Part shown: positions 8,342 through 19,093 of the stretch, piece by piece | Layout of the letters: the number at the start of each line of letters is the position of its first letter | Position numbering within the stretch: position 1 is the first letter of the stretch | Origin: Hoyosella altamirensis | GTDB lineage: Bacteria; Actinomycetota; Actinomycetes; Mycobacteriales; Mycobacteriaceae | Assembly (NCBI RefSeq): GCF_014191505.1 | Contig: NZ_JACHWS010000001.1 | Span: forward strand, 1,721,439 to 1,785,438 | DNA length: 64,000 bases | Direction: 5' to 3' | The notes under the pieces: generated by a model | Databases searched by the model: none | What the model was told of the DNA's origin: nothing | The model's input: the letters and a program-made list of their open reading frames with translations, nothing else | Program-made: the position numbers and the translations under genes

Positions 8342-9298
8342 GTGACTGCTCCTGTGATGCTCCTCGATGGCGCTGGACTCTGGTTCCGCGCGTTCTACGG
8401 ACTGCCTGAGTCCCTGACGGCACCGGACGGTCGGCCGGTCAATGCAGTCCGGGGGTTCACTGACATGGTGGCTGCGCTGGTTCGCGCTCACCGCCCGCAC
8501 CGGCTCGTAGTCTGCCTGGATAACGATTGGCGGCCGGACTTCCGAGTTGCGGCAATCCCTTCGTACAAGGCACACCGTGTTGAGGAGGCAGCCACGGGAC
8601 CTGGCGAGGTCGATGTTGAAGAGGTGCCTGACTCGCTCACACCGCAGGTCGACATGATTCTCGATGTGCTCGATGCCTTCGGCATCGCCACAGCTGGCGC
8701 CGACGGCTACGAGGCCGACGACGTACTCGGCACACTCGCCGCGCGCGAGACGACGGACCCGGTCATCGTGGTGAGCGGCGACCGTGACCTTCTCCAGGTC
8801 GTGCGCGATGAGCCAGTGCCTGTACGCGTGCTCTATGTAGGACGGGGCCTGGCCAAAGCAGAACTCTTCGGGCCCGCTGAAGTTGCGAGCAAATACGGCG
8901 TTCCCGCCGAACGTGCCGGCGCTGCCTATGCGGAACTCGCGCTTCTGCGCGGCGACCCCTCAGACGGGCTGCCCGGTGTGGCAGGTATCGGCGAGAAAAC
9001 AGCCTCGAAACTACTTCTCGAGTTCGGCTCGCTCGAGGCTCTGGTCGCTGCTGCGGCCGACCCGGCGAGCACACTCGCCACCGGCGTCCGGGCGAAGATC
9101 GGCGCGGCGGCCGAGTATATCGCTGCCGCGGTTCCCGTCGTCCAGGTTGCTACGGATGCACCCGTCGCGTTCTCCAGGGAGGACGCGCTGCCTTCGGCTC
9201 CCTCTGATCGCCGCCGGGTTGCCGAGGTGGCGCAGGACTACGGCATCGAGAATGCGGTCGCGCGCCTCACGAGCGCACTCGCAGGCGAGGGTGACTGA
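8342..9298 (+). CDS. 5'-3' exonuclease (Pol I N-terminal domain type, Rv2090-like)
   Basis: About 318 aa. [18 protein letters not shown] and [12 protein letters not shown] match the N-terminal PIN-like domain. [22 protein letters not shown] and [12 protein letters not shown] carry the acidic metal-binding residues, and [19 protein letters not shown] is the helix-3-turn-helix DNA-binding loop. It is a stand-alone version of the DNA polymerase I 5'-nuclease domain, acting on flaps or RNA primers. The start is uncertain: GTG at 8336, GTG at 8342 (used here) or ATG at 8357. It converges on the ALDH gene with only 3 bp between the stops. Confidence 0.9.
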   Translation: MTAPVMLLDGAGLWFRAFYGLPESLTAPDGRPVNAVRGFTDMVAALVRAHRPHRLVVCLDNDWRPDFRVAAIPSYKAHRVEEAATGPGEVDVEEVPDSLTPQVDMILDVLDAFGIATAGADGYEADDVLGTLAARETTDPVIVVSGDRDLLQVVRDEPVPVRVLYVGRGLAKAELFGPAEVASKYGVPAERAGAAYAELALLRGDPSDGLPGVAGIGEKTASKLLLEFGSLEALVAAAADPASTLATGVRAKIGAAAEYIAAAVPVVQVATDAPVAFSREDALPSAPSDRRRVAEVAQDYGIENAVARLTSALAGEGD

Positions 9299-9301
9299 GG
9301 C

Positions 9302-10861
9302 TCAACCGAATTCAACGCCTTGTGCCAGCGGGAGTTCACGCGAGTAATTGATAGTGTTCGTGGCACGGCGCATGTATGCCTTCCATGCGTCCGATCCCGA
9401 CTCACGGCCCCCACCGGTGTGTTTCTCGCCGCCGAACGCGCCGCCGATTTCGGCACCTGATGTCCCGATGTTGACGTTAGTGATCCCGCAATCGGATCCC
9501 GCAGCGGAAAGGAATGTTTCTGCTTCACGCACATCGTTGGTGAACACAGCCGAGGCGAGTCCCTGTGGCACGGCATTATGCAGTGCAATCGCCTCATCGA
9601 ATTCGGTGTACGTCATCACATACAGGATGGGCGCGAACGTCTCCTCGTGGACGATGGGCTCCTGGCCGGGCATCCGGACAAGTGCGGGGGAAACGTAGTA
9701 CGCGTCAGGGGCTTCCTCGGCGTAGTGACGCTCGCCGCCACACAACAGTTCGCCGCCGCTGCTCTGTGCCTGCTGCAGTGCGGCTTTCATCGCATCGTAG
9801 GAGGTCCCCCCGATGAGCGGGCCGACGAGGACGCCCGACGAGAATGGGTTTCCGATACGCAGCGTGCTGTACGCCTTGGCGACACGCTCCGTGACTTCGT
9901 CGGCGATAGATTCGTGCACGATCAGCCTGCGCAACGTTGTGCATCGCTGCCCCGCTGTCCCCGCCGCAGCAAACACGATGCCCCGCACCGCGAGATCAAT
10001 GTCCGCCGTGGGAGCGACGATCGCACCGTTATTACCCCCAAGTTCAAGCAAAGTCTTCCCGAAGCGCGCCGCGACCCGTGGCGCCACTTCCCTGCCCATC
10101 CGCACCGACCCCGTCGCGCTCACTAGAGCTGTCCGCGTGTCATCGATGAGAGCTTCGCCAACGGCGCGCCCGCCAGGGAGGACTGAATGCAGACGCGGGT
10201 CCGTTCGGGTCTCCGCGAAGGCCTTTTTTAACAGTGAATCGCAGGCGAGCGCAGTCAGCGGTGTCTGTTCTGACGGCTTCCATACCACTGGGTTGCCGCA
10301 CACCAGCGCGATGGCGGTGTTCCACGCCCACACTGCAACCGGAAAATTGAATGCTGTGATGACGGCGGTGACACCGAGCGGGTGCCACGTCTCCATGAGC
10401 CGGTGCCCTGGCCGTTCGGATGCCATTGTGAGCCCATACAACTGGCGTGACAAACCCACCGCGAAGTCACACACGTCAATCATTTCCTGAACTTCACCCC
10501 GAGCTTCCGATTCGATCTTCCCAGCTTCGAGCGTGACGAGTTCAGCGAGATCGTTTTTGTGTTCGCGGAGATTTTCGCCGAACCGGCGCACTACTTCCCC
10601 ACGTGCTGGCGCCGGGGTCACACGCCAGTCAATGAACGCTTCGGCTGCCGCGGCTACAGCAGCCTGGACATCGCCTGCGGATGCCGCCGGTATTTCGGCG
10701 ACTACAGCACCGTTGATGGGCGTCCGCACTGTAAGGAGCGCAACGCTGTCCGACCCTTCCTGCAGTGATGACCGCAGCGTTACCCCGCAGCGTGCGAGCG
10801 CGTCACCTGCTCGGTCGCGTACCTGATCAATAGATGGAAGCTCACTGTGACCGTGTCCCAT
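9302..10861 (-). CDS. pcd: ALDH7-type aldehyde dehydrogenase, probable piperideine-6-carboxylate dehydrogenase
   Basis: A 519-aa NAD-dependent aldehyde dehydrogenase. FNFPVAVWAWN, KPSEQTPLTA, LLELGGNNGAIV (catalytic Glu) and GTAGQRCTTLRRLIVHE (catalytic Cys) are seen. The GQRCTTLRR and ELGGNNG variants are typical of ALDH7/antiquitin-like enzymes, which oxidise alpha-aminoadipate semialdehyde (piperideine-6-carboxylate) in lysine breakdown. The ATG at 10861 follows AGAATGGA. A further in-frame start lies at 10891. In M. tuberculosis the homologue (Rv3293) lies elsewhere, so its place between the Rv2090- and Rv2091c-like genes is a difference in gene order. No lysine aminotransferase gene is nearby. 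Confidence 0.82.
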   Translation of the reverse strand: MGHGHSELPSIDQVRDRAGDALARCGVTLRSSLQEGSDSVALLTVRTPINGAVVAEIPAASAGDVQAAVAAAAEAFIDWRVTPAPARGEVVRRFGENLREHKNDLAELVTLEAGKIESEARGEVQEMIDVCDFAVGLSRQLYGLTMASERPGHRLMETWHPLGVTAVITAFNFPVAVWAWNTAIALVCGNPVVWKPSEQTPLTALACDSLLKKAFAETRTDPRLHSVLPGGRAVGEALIDDTRTALVSATGSVRMGREVAPRVAARFGKTLLELGGNNGAIVAPTADIDLAVRGIVFAAAGTAGQRCTTLRRLIVHESIADEVTERVAKAYSTLRIGNPFSSGVLVGPLIGGTSYDAMKAALQQAQSSGGELLCGGERHYAEEAPDAYYVSPALVRMPGQEPIVHEETFAPILYVMTYTEFDEAIALHNAVPQGLASAVFTNDVREAETFLSAAGSDCGITNVNIGTSGAEIGGAFGGEKHTGGGRESGSDAWKAYMRRATNTINYSRELPLAQGVEFG

Positions 10862-10924
10862 ACGTCCATTCTGCCGATCATGATGCGGCACGGCCAGACG
10901 GATTCCCTGACTGGTGATCTGGTG

Positions 10925-11452
10925 TCAGTACGGGTTACCGACTTCGTACTCGCCATTGTCGTTCAGGACCGTCACTTCGACGCGGCGGGGTTCACCGTCG
11001 ACCGTCACAAGGCAGGTGAAAACCGAACCGCTGCGCACCTCTTGATTGGCAGGACAATCTACCGCGCCGACGCTCCCCGCCCGGTACACGTCGGTGATGA
11101 TTTGCGCGACACCTGCTTCGACCGCGCCCCGCTCGAACGTCTGGCTGACGAGGAGACCGCCTCCTGGCCACACGAAACCAAGGAGCAGCAGGGCCCCCAC
11201 GATGACTAGTCCCGCTCCGGCTAGGAGGACCGCTGCGAGGGTCTTCCGCGAGCCGTTCGACTCACTGTCCCGGCCGGTCCCGGGCGTTGCTGGCGTGGGC
11301 TTTCCTGGCTGGGTGGTGGGCGCCGCGGCCGGTGGCGGCGGATAGCCGTAGGGCTGCTCCGCGGGCGGCGGTACTGGTTGCCCGTAACCGCCAAGACCTT
11401 GCGGCTCGCCGCTGCCGCCGCGTGACCATGGATCGTAATTGGGATCAGACAC
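10925..11452 (-). CDS. DUF4333-domain membrane protein (Rv2091c-like)
   Basis: A 175-aa protein with a Pro/Gly/Tyr-rich cytoplasmic N-terminus (about residues 1-65), one membrane segment (about 70-93, AVLLAGAGLVIVGALLLLGF) and an external domain. VDCPANQEVRSGSVFTCLV with two Cys is the DUF4333 signature, likely a disulfide. It sits 8 bp after helY on the same strand, the same arrangement as Rv2091c-Rv2092c. Function is unknown. The family is common in Mycobacteriales lipoproteins and membrane proteins. Confidence 0.82.
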   Translation of the reverse strand: MSDPNYDPWSRGGSGEPQGLGGYGQPVPPPAEQPYGYPPPPAAAPTTQPGKPTPATPGTGRDSESNGSRKTLAAVLLAGAGLVIVGALLLLGFVWPGGGLLVSQTFERGAVEAGVAQIITDVYRAGSVGAVDCPANQEVRSGSVFTCLVTVDGEPRRVEVTVLNDNGEYEVGNPY

Positions 11453-11460
11453 GTCCGCCC

Positions 11461-14196
11461 CTACTCGTCAGCATCTACGGCGACTACTCCACGACGCACG
11501 GCCGCGATGGCTTTCCCTGCGGTTGACCTTACCTCCCGGTCCGGGGCGGCTATCCGGATCTGGTCCAGCAAATCAATGAGTTGCCGACACCAGCGCACGA
11601 AGTCCCCGGCGGAGATTTCGTTCGCTGCAAGCAGCGCTTCAACGAGCGGCGCCTCTGTGGCCCAGAGGTACGCGGCGTGCACGAAACCAGCGTCTGGTTC
11701 ACGCATTGTCGGCAGCTTGTGCCTCAGCTCGTCTGAATGGATTTCCTCCCAGATGCGCATCGTGTCCGCCAGCGAGCGCCGCAGCGGCGCAGTGGGCACA
11801 TGACCTGCTGTGACGCCTTCTCTGCGGGTCTCGAAAACGACGGCCGACACGGTTGCGGCAAGCTCGGCCGGGCCAAGACCTTTCCAGATTCCGCGGCGCA
11901 GCGCCTCAGCCACGAGCAAGTCACTTTCGCTGTAGATCCGGCTCAGCCACTCGCCCTCTTCAGTGACAGTGGAATCGGCGGTGTCGCTCGCCTCACTGAC
12001 GTACCCGCGCTCGGTCAATAATGTGACGATCCGGTCGAACGTTCGGGCCAGCGAGGAAGAAGCGAGGTTCATCTGCCGCCGCAGCCGGTCGGTGTCAGCC
12101 TTGAGCCTGTCGTACCGCTCGAACCAGCGTGCGTGCTCTTCCCGCTCCTCACAGCTGTGACAGGGATGCGCTTTCAGCGTGCGCCGCATCCGGGCAAGTT
12201 CCTTGTCGTTCGCCGCTGCGGCCTTCTTGCCCTTCCGGCCCGGCGCCCGGTGTGGCGGCGTATACCCCAGGTTCCGCAATGTGGAGGCAAGGTCGCGCCG
12301 GACCTGAGCGGAGCGGAAGTCGATATGCCGCGGCAGCCGCACAGCACCGAGCGTCTGCACGGGGATCGGAAAATCACGTAGTGTGACTCGCCCCGCCCAG
12401 GCGGAATCGGTGATCACCAGCGGGCGAGGATCATCGAACTCACGATCGGGCTCTACCACTGCCGCCACGCCGGCCCGCCGCCCGCTGGGAATTACAATGA
12501 CGTCCCCGCGCCGGAGCTTGACCAGTGACGACGCCGCGGCGTCCCGGCGTTCCGCGGTGGCGCTGCGCTCCAGATCCTTCTCACGCTGAGAAATGCCGCG
12601 ACGCAGTCGCGCGTACTCAGCGAAGTCGCCCAGGTGGCAGTCGACGCGGCCTTCAAGCCGTTCGAGTTCGCGCTCGTTTCGTTCGACGGTCCGCGCGGCA
12701 CCCACAACCGATCTGTCGGTCTGAAACTGCGCGAACGACCGCTCCAGTAGTGCGCGGGCATCTTCCGCTGGTCGCTGACGAAGCAGGTTGATCGCCATGT
12801 TGTAACCGGGCGCGAATGAACTGCGAAGCGGAAATGTCCGGGTCGAGGCGAGACCTGCGACCATTTCCGGGTCGACGCCAGGCTGCCACAACACAACAGC
12901 GTGGCCCTCGATGTCAATTCCCCGCCGCCCCGCGCGCCCGGTCAGCTGCGTGTACTCACCCGGCGTCAGGTCCGCGTGCGTGTCACCGTTGAATTTGACC
13001 AGGCTTTCGAGGACCACAGTGCGCGCGGGCATGTTGATTCCCAGCGCAAGCGTTTCCGTTGCGAAAACAGCGCGAACAAGCCCTTTGACGAAGAGTTCTT
13101 CCACAGTGTGCCGGAACGCGGGCAGCATGCCAGCATGATGCGCCGCGATGCCTCTCTCGAGCGCAGTGCACCAACCTGAGAAACCCAGAACCTGCAGGTC
13201 AGCTGGAGGCAGTTCCCCAGTGTGCCTGGTGATGATCGCGCGGATCTCTTTCGCTTCCGCTTCTGTCGTCAGAGCCAGCCCGGCCCGGACACATTGGCCG
13301 ACCGCCGCATCACAGCCCGCGCGGCTGAAGACGAACGTGATCGCGGGGAGCAAGCCCTCGCCGTCGAGCCGCGCAATGATCTCCGCGCGGCCAGGAGGCC
13401 GGAACCGGGCACCGTTGCCGCCCCTGAAGCGTCCCCTGTCGCGGTTCGACTGCCGATAGTGACCACGCTCTGCCCCGGCGGCGGCGAGGCGTTTGCGCAC
13501 ATGCACAAGGAGATCGGGGTTCAGCGCGCGCGAGCCTTTCCCCGTTGAACGACTCGGAAAGAGATCTAGCAGTCGTGGACCTACGAGCATGTGCTGCCAC
13601 AGTGGCACAGGGCGCGTTTCATCGACGATGACCGTCGTGTCGCCGCGAACGGTTTCCATCCAGGCGCCGAATTCCTCGGCATTGCTGACAGTCGCGGACA
13701 AGCTGACTAGCGCCACATCATCCGCGAGGTGAAGGATCACTTCCTCCCACACTGCCCCACGGAAACGGTCGGCGAGGAAGTGCACTTCGTCCATCACCAC
13801 GTGTGACAATCCGCGCAGCGTATCGGACCCGGCGTACAGCATGTTCCGGAGAACTTCGGTCGTCATGACCACAACCGGGGCTTCCGAGTTGATGCTTTGA
13901 TCCCCGGTGAGGAGCCCGACTGTGTCCCTGTCGTACCGCGCGACGAGATCGTTGTACTTCTGGTTCGACAGCGCCTTGATCGGAGTCGTGTAGAAGCATT
14001 TGCGGCCCGAGCTCAATGCCAGGTGAACCGCGAATTCCCCCACAACTGTCTTGCCTGCCCCAGTTGGGGCGCATACCAGCACGCCGTGGCCGCCCTCGAG
14101 CGCGTCACACGCACGAACCTGGAAGGGGTCCATGGGGAATGGCAGCATAGCGGCGAACGCAGCGCGTTCCGTCTGCGGGTTCTGCGCTTCACTCAC
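11461..14196 (-). CDS. helY: Ski2-like DEAD/DEAH helicase HelY
   Basis: A 911-aa superfamily 2 helicase. [17 protein letters not shown] forms a Q-motif-like start, followed by Walker [40 protein letters not shown], the DEVH box [35 protein letters not shown] and the motif [15 protein letters not shown]. The C-terminal part has a DSHCT-like region. The length matches M. tuberculosis HelY. Relatives unwind RNA. The gene overlaps the tatC stop by 4 bp, so helY is co-translated with the Tat operon. The link to Tat export is positional only. Confidence 0.94.
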   Translation of the reverse strand: MSEAQNPQTERAAFAAMLPFPMDPFQVRACDALEGGHGVLVCAPTGAGKTVVGEFAVHLALSSGRKCFYTTPIKALSNQKYNDLVARYDRDTVGLLTGDQSINSEAPVVVMTTEVLRNMLYAGSDTLRGLSHVVMDEVHFLADRFRGAVWEEVILHLADDVALVSLSATVSNAEEFGAWMETVRGDTTVIVDETRPVPLWQHMLVGPRLLDLFPSRSTGKGSRALNPDLLVHVRKRLAAAGAERGHYRQSNRDRGRFRGGNGARFRPPGRAEIIARLDGEGLLPAITFVFSRAGCDAAVGQCVRAGLALTTEAEAKEIRAIITRHTGELPPADLQVLGFSGWCTALERGIAAHHAGMLPAFRHTVEELFVKGLVRAVFATETLALGINMPARTVVLESLVKFNGDTHADLTPGEYTQLTGRAGRRGIDIEGHAVVLWQPGVDPEMVAGLASTRTFPLRSSFAPGYNMAINLLRQRPAEDARALLERSFAQFQTDRSVVGAARTVERNERELERLEGRVDCHLGDFAEYARLRRGISQREKDLERSATAERRDAAASSLVKLRRGDVIVIPSGRRAGVAAVVEPDREFDDPRPLVITDSAWAGRVTLRDFPIPVQTLGAVRLPRHIDFRSAQVRRDLASTLRNLGYTPPHRAPGRKGKKAAAANDKELARMRRTLKAHPCHSCEEREEHARWFERYDRLKADTDRLRRQMNLASSSLARTFDRIVTLLTERGYVSEASDTADSTVTEEGEWLSRIYSESDLLVAEALRRGIWKGLGPAELAATVSAVVFETRREGVTAGHVPTAPLRRSLADTMRIWEEIHSDELRHKLPTMREPDAGFVHAAYLWATEAPLVEALLAANEISAGDFVRWCRQLIDLLDQIRIAAPDREVRSTAGKAIAAVRRGVVAVDADE

Positions 14197-15107
14197 TTCG
14201 TTCTGGTCGCCTTGTCTTCGTCGAGTGGTGCGGCCGGTCCCACCGGTGCCGCTTCGTCGTCACCGATATCTCCGAACTGTTCGAAGTGCTTGCGCGCCTT
14301 GCGACGGTCATGGAGCCGCGAGGCCTGCACGGCAGCTTCGAAGAGGACCGTCAGCACCAGGGCCAGTGCGAGCATCGAGAAGGGGTCGTGGGGCGTGACG
14401 ATCGCGGCGAAAACGAATAGGGAAAAGATCAGGCCCCGGCGCCATGCCTTCAGCTTCGCGTACGGCAGAACGCCTACGCGGTTCAGCATCACAATCAGCA
14501 ACGGAAGTTCGAAACTCACCCCGAAAATGATGATCAATCGAATGATGAAGCCGAAATACTCCTGGCCACTCAGTGCTGTGACCTGCACATTGTCACCGAT
14601 TGTGAGCAGGAAGCTAAGAGCGTAGGCAACCAGGTAGTACGCGAGGACCGCACCACCGATGAAGAGAGCGGCCCCGCAGGCGACGAAAGTCATTGCAAGG
14701 CGTCGCTCATTGCGGTGCAGCGCCGGCACGATGAACGCCCAGATTTGGTACAGCCACACCGGGCAGGCCACGACGATCCCCGCGGTGACCGCTACTTTCA
14801 GGCGCAGCATGAATTGCTCGAAGGGGCCGGTCGCCAGCAGGCGGCAGCCATCCGCGCCGCCCGATGTCAGATCAGCACGGCTTTCAGGCGGGAGTGCGCA
14901 ATAAGGGCCACGCAGCAACTCACCAAGCGATTCGAGGCCGAAAACCTGATAGGAATACCAGAAGAACGCCAGCGCCGTCGTCACGATCACAGCGGCAAGC
15001 GACACCAGCAAGCGGGTGCGCAACTCATAGAGGTGCTCGACCAGCGGCATGGTGCCGTCCGGATTAGCCCTGCGCTTTCTGCGCCGGGAGGTAAGAGGCA
15101 AACGCAC
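14193..15107 (-). CDS. tatC: Sec-independent protein translocase subunit TatC
   Basis: A 304-aa polytopic membrane protein, the receptor for twin-arginine signal peptides. It shows [15 protein letters not shown] (the conserved N-terminal helix), about six membrane segments, [11 protein letters not shown] and [19 protein letters not shown], and [18 protein letters not shown]. An acidic/charged C-terminal tail (about residue 260 on) is typical of actinobacterial TatC. GTG at 15107 is the start, with AGAAGAAG upstream. tatA lies 84 bp upstream and helY overlaps downstream. The neighbouring DUF1906 protein at 397-1158 is a likely Tat client. Confidence 0.95.
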   Translation of the reverse strand: MRLPLTSRRRKRRANPDGTMPLVEHLYELRTRLLVSLAAVIVTTALAFFWYSYQVFGLESLGELLRGPYCALPPESRADLTSGGADGCRLLATGPFEQFMLRLKVAVTAGIVVACPVWLYQIWAFIVPALHRNERRLAMTFVACGAALFIGGAVLAYYLVAYALSFLLTIGDNVQVTALSGQEYFGFIIRLIIIFGVSFELPLLIVMLNRVGVLPYAKLKAWRRGLIFSLFVFAAIVTPHDPFSMLALALVLTVLFEAAVQASRLHDRRKARKHFEQFGDIGDDEAAPVGPAAPLDEDKATRTK

Positions 15108-15191
15108 CGTTGTACTTCTTCTGACGAAGGGGCGGGGAACTCAGCTTCCAGTCCGGCCGAACACAACGTTCCGCCGTGAGTAATTCCGCCG

Positions 15192-15491
15192 TTACGACTG
15201 CTGGCCCGCTTGCGGCGTACCCGGCCGCGGCTCCGCGGTCTGTGGATCCGCCGTTTGACCGTCCACGGACTGCGCGCGCTGCTCAGGCGCCGATGTCAGC
15301 TGCGGCGGCTCCTGCTTCGCCTGCTCACCCTGCTTCTGGTCGCCCTCATGCTGCATCTCCTTGATCTCAGTCTTGAAGATCCGCAGTGAACGCCCCAGTC
15401 CGCGAGCAGCATCCGGCAGCCGCTTCGACCCGAACAAGATCACGGCAATCAGAAGAACGATCAGCCAATGCCACAGGCTCATTGCACCCAC
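15192..15491 (-). CDS. tatA: Sec-independent protein translocase subunit TatA
   Basis: A 99-aa protein with one N-terminal membrane helix ([20 protein letters not shown]), the [18 protein letters not shown] amphipathic helix that defines TatA, then a charged, Gln/Pro-rich tail. A GGGAGG lies 7 nt before the GTG at 15491 but 16 nt before the ATG at 15482, so the GTG was chosen. The order pafB-pafC-tatA-tatC-helY is that of M. tuberculosis Rv2096c-Rv2092c. No tatB is present in this window. Confidence 0.95.
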   Translation of the reverse strand: MGAMSLWHWLIVLLIAVILFGSKRLPDAARGLGRSLRIFKTEIKEMQHEGDQKQGEQAKQEPPQLTSAPEQRAQSVDGQTADPQTAEPRPGTPQAGQQS

Positions 15492-15606
15492 GATTTAGCC
15501 TCCCAATCAAGTCTCTCTAGCGATGCTACCGGAGTTTCCCTTTCGCACCGGCCCGGCGGGTGAAGCGTTCATAGAAGGTTCACGCGTCAATTAGGGCTGC
15601 CACCCC

Positions 15607-16584
15607 TCAACCGTACGCTGCCAGGCCAGCATTGGCGTATGCCGCAAGGCCCGCCTCGGCGCGTTGCTGCACTCGTTCCACCAGCTCGGGCGGCGACACA
15701 ACCGCAACGTGCGACCCGAAACCCACGAGCAAACGCGCCATCCAGTCACTGCTCGCAAAACGCATAGACCCAGTGATCCATCCGTCACTGTCGGGCTCGC
15801 CGGTGTGCTCCACCGGATAGTAATCAAGGAACCATGCCGCCTCGGGCGCAATCCGGAGCGTCGCCACCGGCAGTGTCGCGTCGTCACTGAAGAGTCCAGT
15901 GCCGATCTCACCGCGCGCTCCTTCGGGCACCACCGCAGGCTCGTCCAGGACGGTCGCATCATCGATTCGATCGAAGCGGAACAAACGCACGCCCTCCGCC
16001 ATCCGGCACCACGCTTGCAGATAGCTCTGATCGTCGACGAGGAGCGTCCGGATCGGATCGACCACCCGCTCAGTAAGGGCGTCTCGGGACGCGGAGTAGT
16101 AACGCAGCCGCAGCGCCCTGCCATCCAGTACCGCTTCCCGCGCGGCCGCGGCGGCGTCGCTGTCACCGACCGCGGGTTTGGCGGTTTCATCCCGTTCCTT
16201 CGACGCGACGCCAGCAGCGGCTTCAATCTTCGCGATCGCGCTCTGCGCCGCCGCGGGGTCGACCATCCCGGGCTGATCCAGCAAAGCGCGCAAGCCCACC
16301 AGCAACGCTGTCGCTTCCGGTGACGTCAAGCGCAGTGGACGTTCCATGCCTGCGGAAAACGTCACCGATACTGTCGAGTCCTCGAACGACAGATCAATCA
16401 GGTCGCCCGGTCCGTAGCCGGGCAAACCACACAGCCACAGCAGATTCAGGTCGCGCATCAAATCACGCTGGTTGACACCAAATTCAGAAGCCAGCTCTGT
16501 CTTGCTAATACCCGGATTTGCGAGCAGATACGGGACCAAGTTCAGCAGCCTAACCAGCCGGGCAGACACACGAGAGGCCGTCAT
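15607..16584 (-). CDS. pafC: WYL-domain DNA-damage regulator PafC
   Basis: A 325-aa transcriptional activator that works with PafB. The N-terminus is a winged helix (RLVRLLNLVPYLLANPGISKTELASEFGV). The middle holds a WYL-type ligand-binding domain, with LRLRYYSASRDALTERVVDP and SYLQAWCRMAEGVRLFRFDRI. The C-terminal WCX-like region closes with VSPPELVERVQQRAEAGL. In mycobacteria PafBC drives the RecA/LexA-independent DNA-damage response. Its ATG overlaps the pafB stop by 4 bp. It is encoded next to pafA but is not needed for pupylation itself. Confidence 0.93.
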   Translation of the reverse strand: MTASRVSARLVRLLNLVPYLLANPGISKTELASEFGVNQRDLMRDLNLLWLCGLPGYGPGDLIDLSFEDSTVSVTFSAGMERPLRLTSPEATALLVGLRALLDQPGMVDPAAAQSAIAKIEAAAGVASKERDETAKPAVGDSDAAAAAREAVLDGRALRLRYYSASRDALTERVVDPIRTLLVDDQSYLQAWCRMAEGVRLFRFDRIDDATVLDEPAVVPEGARGEIGTGLFSDDATLPVATLRIAPEAAWFLDYYPVEHTGEPDSDGWITGSMRFASSDWMARLLVGFGSHVAVVSPPELVERVQQRAEAGLAAYANAGLAAYG

Positions 16585-17579
16585 ACATCCTTCCTCTCAG
16601 TGACTCGATTGGTGCTTACGGCGCCTTGGAGCAGCTCGATGACCTGCTCACGCAGTTGCTGTGGCTCGTCGGCGAGGGCATCCGCCCCGTGACCGGCCAC
16701 CACTCGCGCCAGCCACTCCCAGGACGACACAGGAAGCTCGAGAACGCTGCCTGCACGGCCATTCATCTCTTGCGGCCGTGCCGAGGACGCGATTCGCCGC
16801 AGTTCATGCGCCCGGCCGTCCGCGACCCACACGCGCGCCGCACCACCAGAGACAGTCGATGACACCGCCTGCTTCACGATCTCCCGCACATCGGCGTCAG
16901 CAGGCTTACTTACTGCATCCGCGGGGCCCACGGCTGTCACGTCGTCAGCTATCCGCGACAGCCGGAACGTTCTCGTCGCTTCCTTGGCGCTGTCGTAGCC
17001 CACCAAATACCACTTGCCGTGCCACGTCGCGATACCCCACGGTTCCACGGTCCGTGATGCGTAAGGCTCGCCTGGCTGACGACGATGCGAGAAACGCACA
17101 GCTCGCCCCTCGTCGATAGCGTTGAGGAGCTTCGTCATGACGCTCTCCGAGCCACGCGTACGCAGCGGCATCGCCGCGACCGGCACAGTATCGTCCACCG
17201 TGACACCGCCCGCACGAAGCTTCAGAAGTGCTGATTGCGTCGCTGAATGCAGTTCCGGTGATTGCCACAGGTGCGCGGCGACCGCCACCGCGGCGGCTTC
17301 ACCATGGGTGAGCTGCACGTCGGGCAATTCGTAGGCGTCCCGGTTGATGCGGTACCCCTCCGTGGGTGAATGCCACGACGCGCGGCCGGTTTCCAGGGGC
17401 ACACCGAGGTCACGCAGTTCCGCCTTGTCTCGCTCGAACATCCGCGTGTACGCATCTTCGCTCGCGTCGTCCGGGTAGCCCATGACAGTTTCGCGTATTT
17501 GCTCCGCTGTCAGGAACTGCCTGGTCGAAAGAAGAGCAATCACCAGGTTGACGAGTCGTTCTGCCCTCGTAATCGACAA
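16581..17579 (-). CDS. pafB: WYL-domain DNA-damage regulator PafB
   Basis: A 332-aa paralogue of PafC. It has an N-terminal HTH (ERLVNLVIALLSTRQFLTAEQIRETV), a long helical linker, a WYL domain (AVRFSHRRQPGEPYASRTVEPWG, GKWYLVGYDSAKEATRTFRLSRI) and a C-terminal WCX-type region. The only start consistent with the family is a TTG at 17579, with AAAGGG about 11 nt upstream, which should give low translation. It lies 26 bp after pafA and overlaps pafC, so pafA-pafB-pafC form one operon as in mycobacteria. Confidence 0.93.
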   Translation of the reverse strand: MSITRAERLVNLVIALLSTRQFLTAEQIRETVMGYPDDASEDAYTRMFERDKAELRDLGVPLETGRASWHSPTEGYRINRDAYELPDVQLTHGEAAAVAVAAHLWQSPELHSATQSALLKLRAGGVTVDDTVPVAAMPLRTRGSESVMTKLLNAIDEGRAVRFSHRRQPGEPYASRTVEPWGIATWHGKWYLVGYDSAKEATRTFRLSRIADDVTAVGPADAVSKPADADVREIVKQAVSSTVSGGAARVWVADGRAHELRRIASSARPQEMNGRAGSVLELPVSSWEWLARVVAGHGADALADEPQQLREQVIELLQGAVSTNRVTERKDV

Positions 17580-17605
17580 GAGAGCCGCGCCCTTTCTGCC
17601 GCTTC

Positions 17606-18973
17606 CTACATCGCCGCGATCAAGCGCTCCACGCGCTCATCCACTGACCGGAACGGATCCTTACAGAGCACTGTCCGCTGCGCCTGATCATTCAGCTTCA
17701 AATGGACCCAGTCGACCGTGAAGTCCCTGCCAGCAGCCTGTGCTGCTGCGATGAACTCGCCGCGCAATTTCGCCCGTGTCGTCTGCGGCGGTGTATCCAT
17801 CGCCGCCTTGATATCGCCATCCTCTGTCACGCGCGACACGAGACCTTTGCGCTGCAGCACGTCGAACACTCCGCGGCCACGTTTGATGTCGTGGTACGCC
17901 AAATCAATCTGAGCGATCTTCGGGTCTCCGAGTGACATTCCGAAACGATCCTCGTAACGCCGGAACAACTTCCGTTTGATCACCCAGTCGATCTCTGTGT
18001 CGACCTTGGAGAAATCCTGAGCCTCGACCGCATCCAGCATCCGTCCCCACAAGTCGACAACCTGGTCCATGTCTGGGTCTGGGTCACGCGAGGCCATGAA
18101 GTCCACAGCGCGGCTGTAGTACTCACGCTGGATGTTCAGCGCACTTGCCTGCCGGCCGCCGGCCAGCCGGACCGGCTTACGTCCAGTGGTGTCATGACTG
18201 ATCTCACGAATGGCGCGGATTGGGTTGTCCAGCGCGAAGTCACGGAACGACACCCCTGCCTCGATCATCTCGAGGACCAGCGCCGCCGAACCGACCTTCA
18301 GCAGAGTCGTCGGTTCCGCCATGTTCGAATCGCCGACGATCACGTGCAGCCGCCGGTACTTCTCGGCATCTGCATGTGGCTCGTCACGCGTGTTGATGAT
18401 CGGACGTGACCGTGTGGTCGCCGATGACACTCCCTCCCAGATGTGTTCAGCACGCTGGGAAAGGCAGAACGTCGCCGCTTTTGCTGTGTTCAGCACTTTG
18501 CCAGCGCCAACCATCAACTGTCTTGTCACCAGGAACGGCAGAAGCACATCCGAAATCCGTGAAAACTCGCCCGCGCGCACGATCAGGAAATTCTCATGAC
18601 AGCCATATGAGTTTCCTGCCGAGTCGGTGTTGTTCTTGAACAGATAGATGTCCCCGCCGATTCCCTCGTCTGCGAGACGGCGCTCAGCATCGATGAGGAG
18701 ATCTTCGAGGATCCATTCGCCCGCCCGGTCGTGCGTCACGAGCTGACGCAAACCGTCGCATTCCGCTGTCGCGTACTCCGGATGAGAACCTACGTCGAGG
18801 TAAAGTCGGGCCCCGTTGCGCAAAAACACATTCGAGCTTCGGCCCCACGACACCACACGCCGGAACAAATACCGCGCAACCTCGTCTGGACTGAGCCTCC
18901 GGTGCCCGTGAAAAGTGCAGGTGACACCGAACTCAGTCTCAATACCCATGATTCGTCGCCGCACCTTCGCCAC
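17606..18973 (-). CDS. pafA: Pup-protein ligase PafA
   Basis: A 455-aa carboxylate-amine ligase of the glutamine-synthetase-like fold that links deamidated Pup to substrate lysines. It shows [13 protein letters not shown] (ATP/Mg loop), [50 protein letters not shown] and [16 protein letters not shown]. These are shared with Dop, but PafA lacks the long Dop-specific loop near the N-terminus. The C-terminus [20 protein letters not shown] is PafA-specific. GTG at 18973 gives the longest form. GTG at 18964 would match the M. tuberculosis start more closely. Confidence 0.96.
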   Translation of the reverse strand: MAKVRRRIMGIETEFGVTCTFHGHRRLSPDEVARYLFRRVVSWGRSSNVFLRNGARLYLDVGSHPEYATAECDGLRQLVTHDRAGEWILEDLLIDAERRLADEGIGGDIYLFKNNTDSAGNSYGCHENFLIVRAGEFSRISDVLLPFLVTRQLMVGAGKVLNTAKAATFCLSQRAEHIWEGVSSATTRSRPIINTRDEPHADAEKYRRLHVIVGDSNMAEPTTLLKVGSAALVLEMIEAGVSFRDFALDNPIRAIREISHDTTGRKPVRLAGGRQASALNIQREYYSRAVDFMASRDPDPDMDQVVDLWGRMLDAVEAQDFSKVDTEIDWVIKRKLFRRYEDRFGMSLGDPKIAQIDLAYHDIKRGRGVFDVLQRKGLVSRVTEDGDIKAAMDTPPQTTRAKLRGEFIAAAQAAGRDFTVDWVHLKLNDQAQRTVLCKDPFRSVDERVERLIAAM

Positions 18974-19093
18974 ACTACAGCGATTCGTCCCGGAACCGCG
19001 TGCAGTTGCGCGGTGCGGCCTTCCACGTCAAGATCAGGTCACCAATGGCGGATCTGCCGTACAGGGCCGCCCGTAACTGCATAGGGTGAAAGC

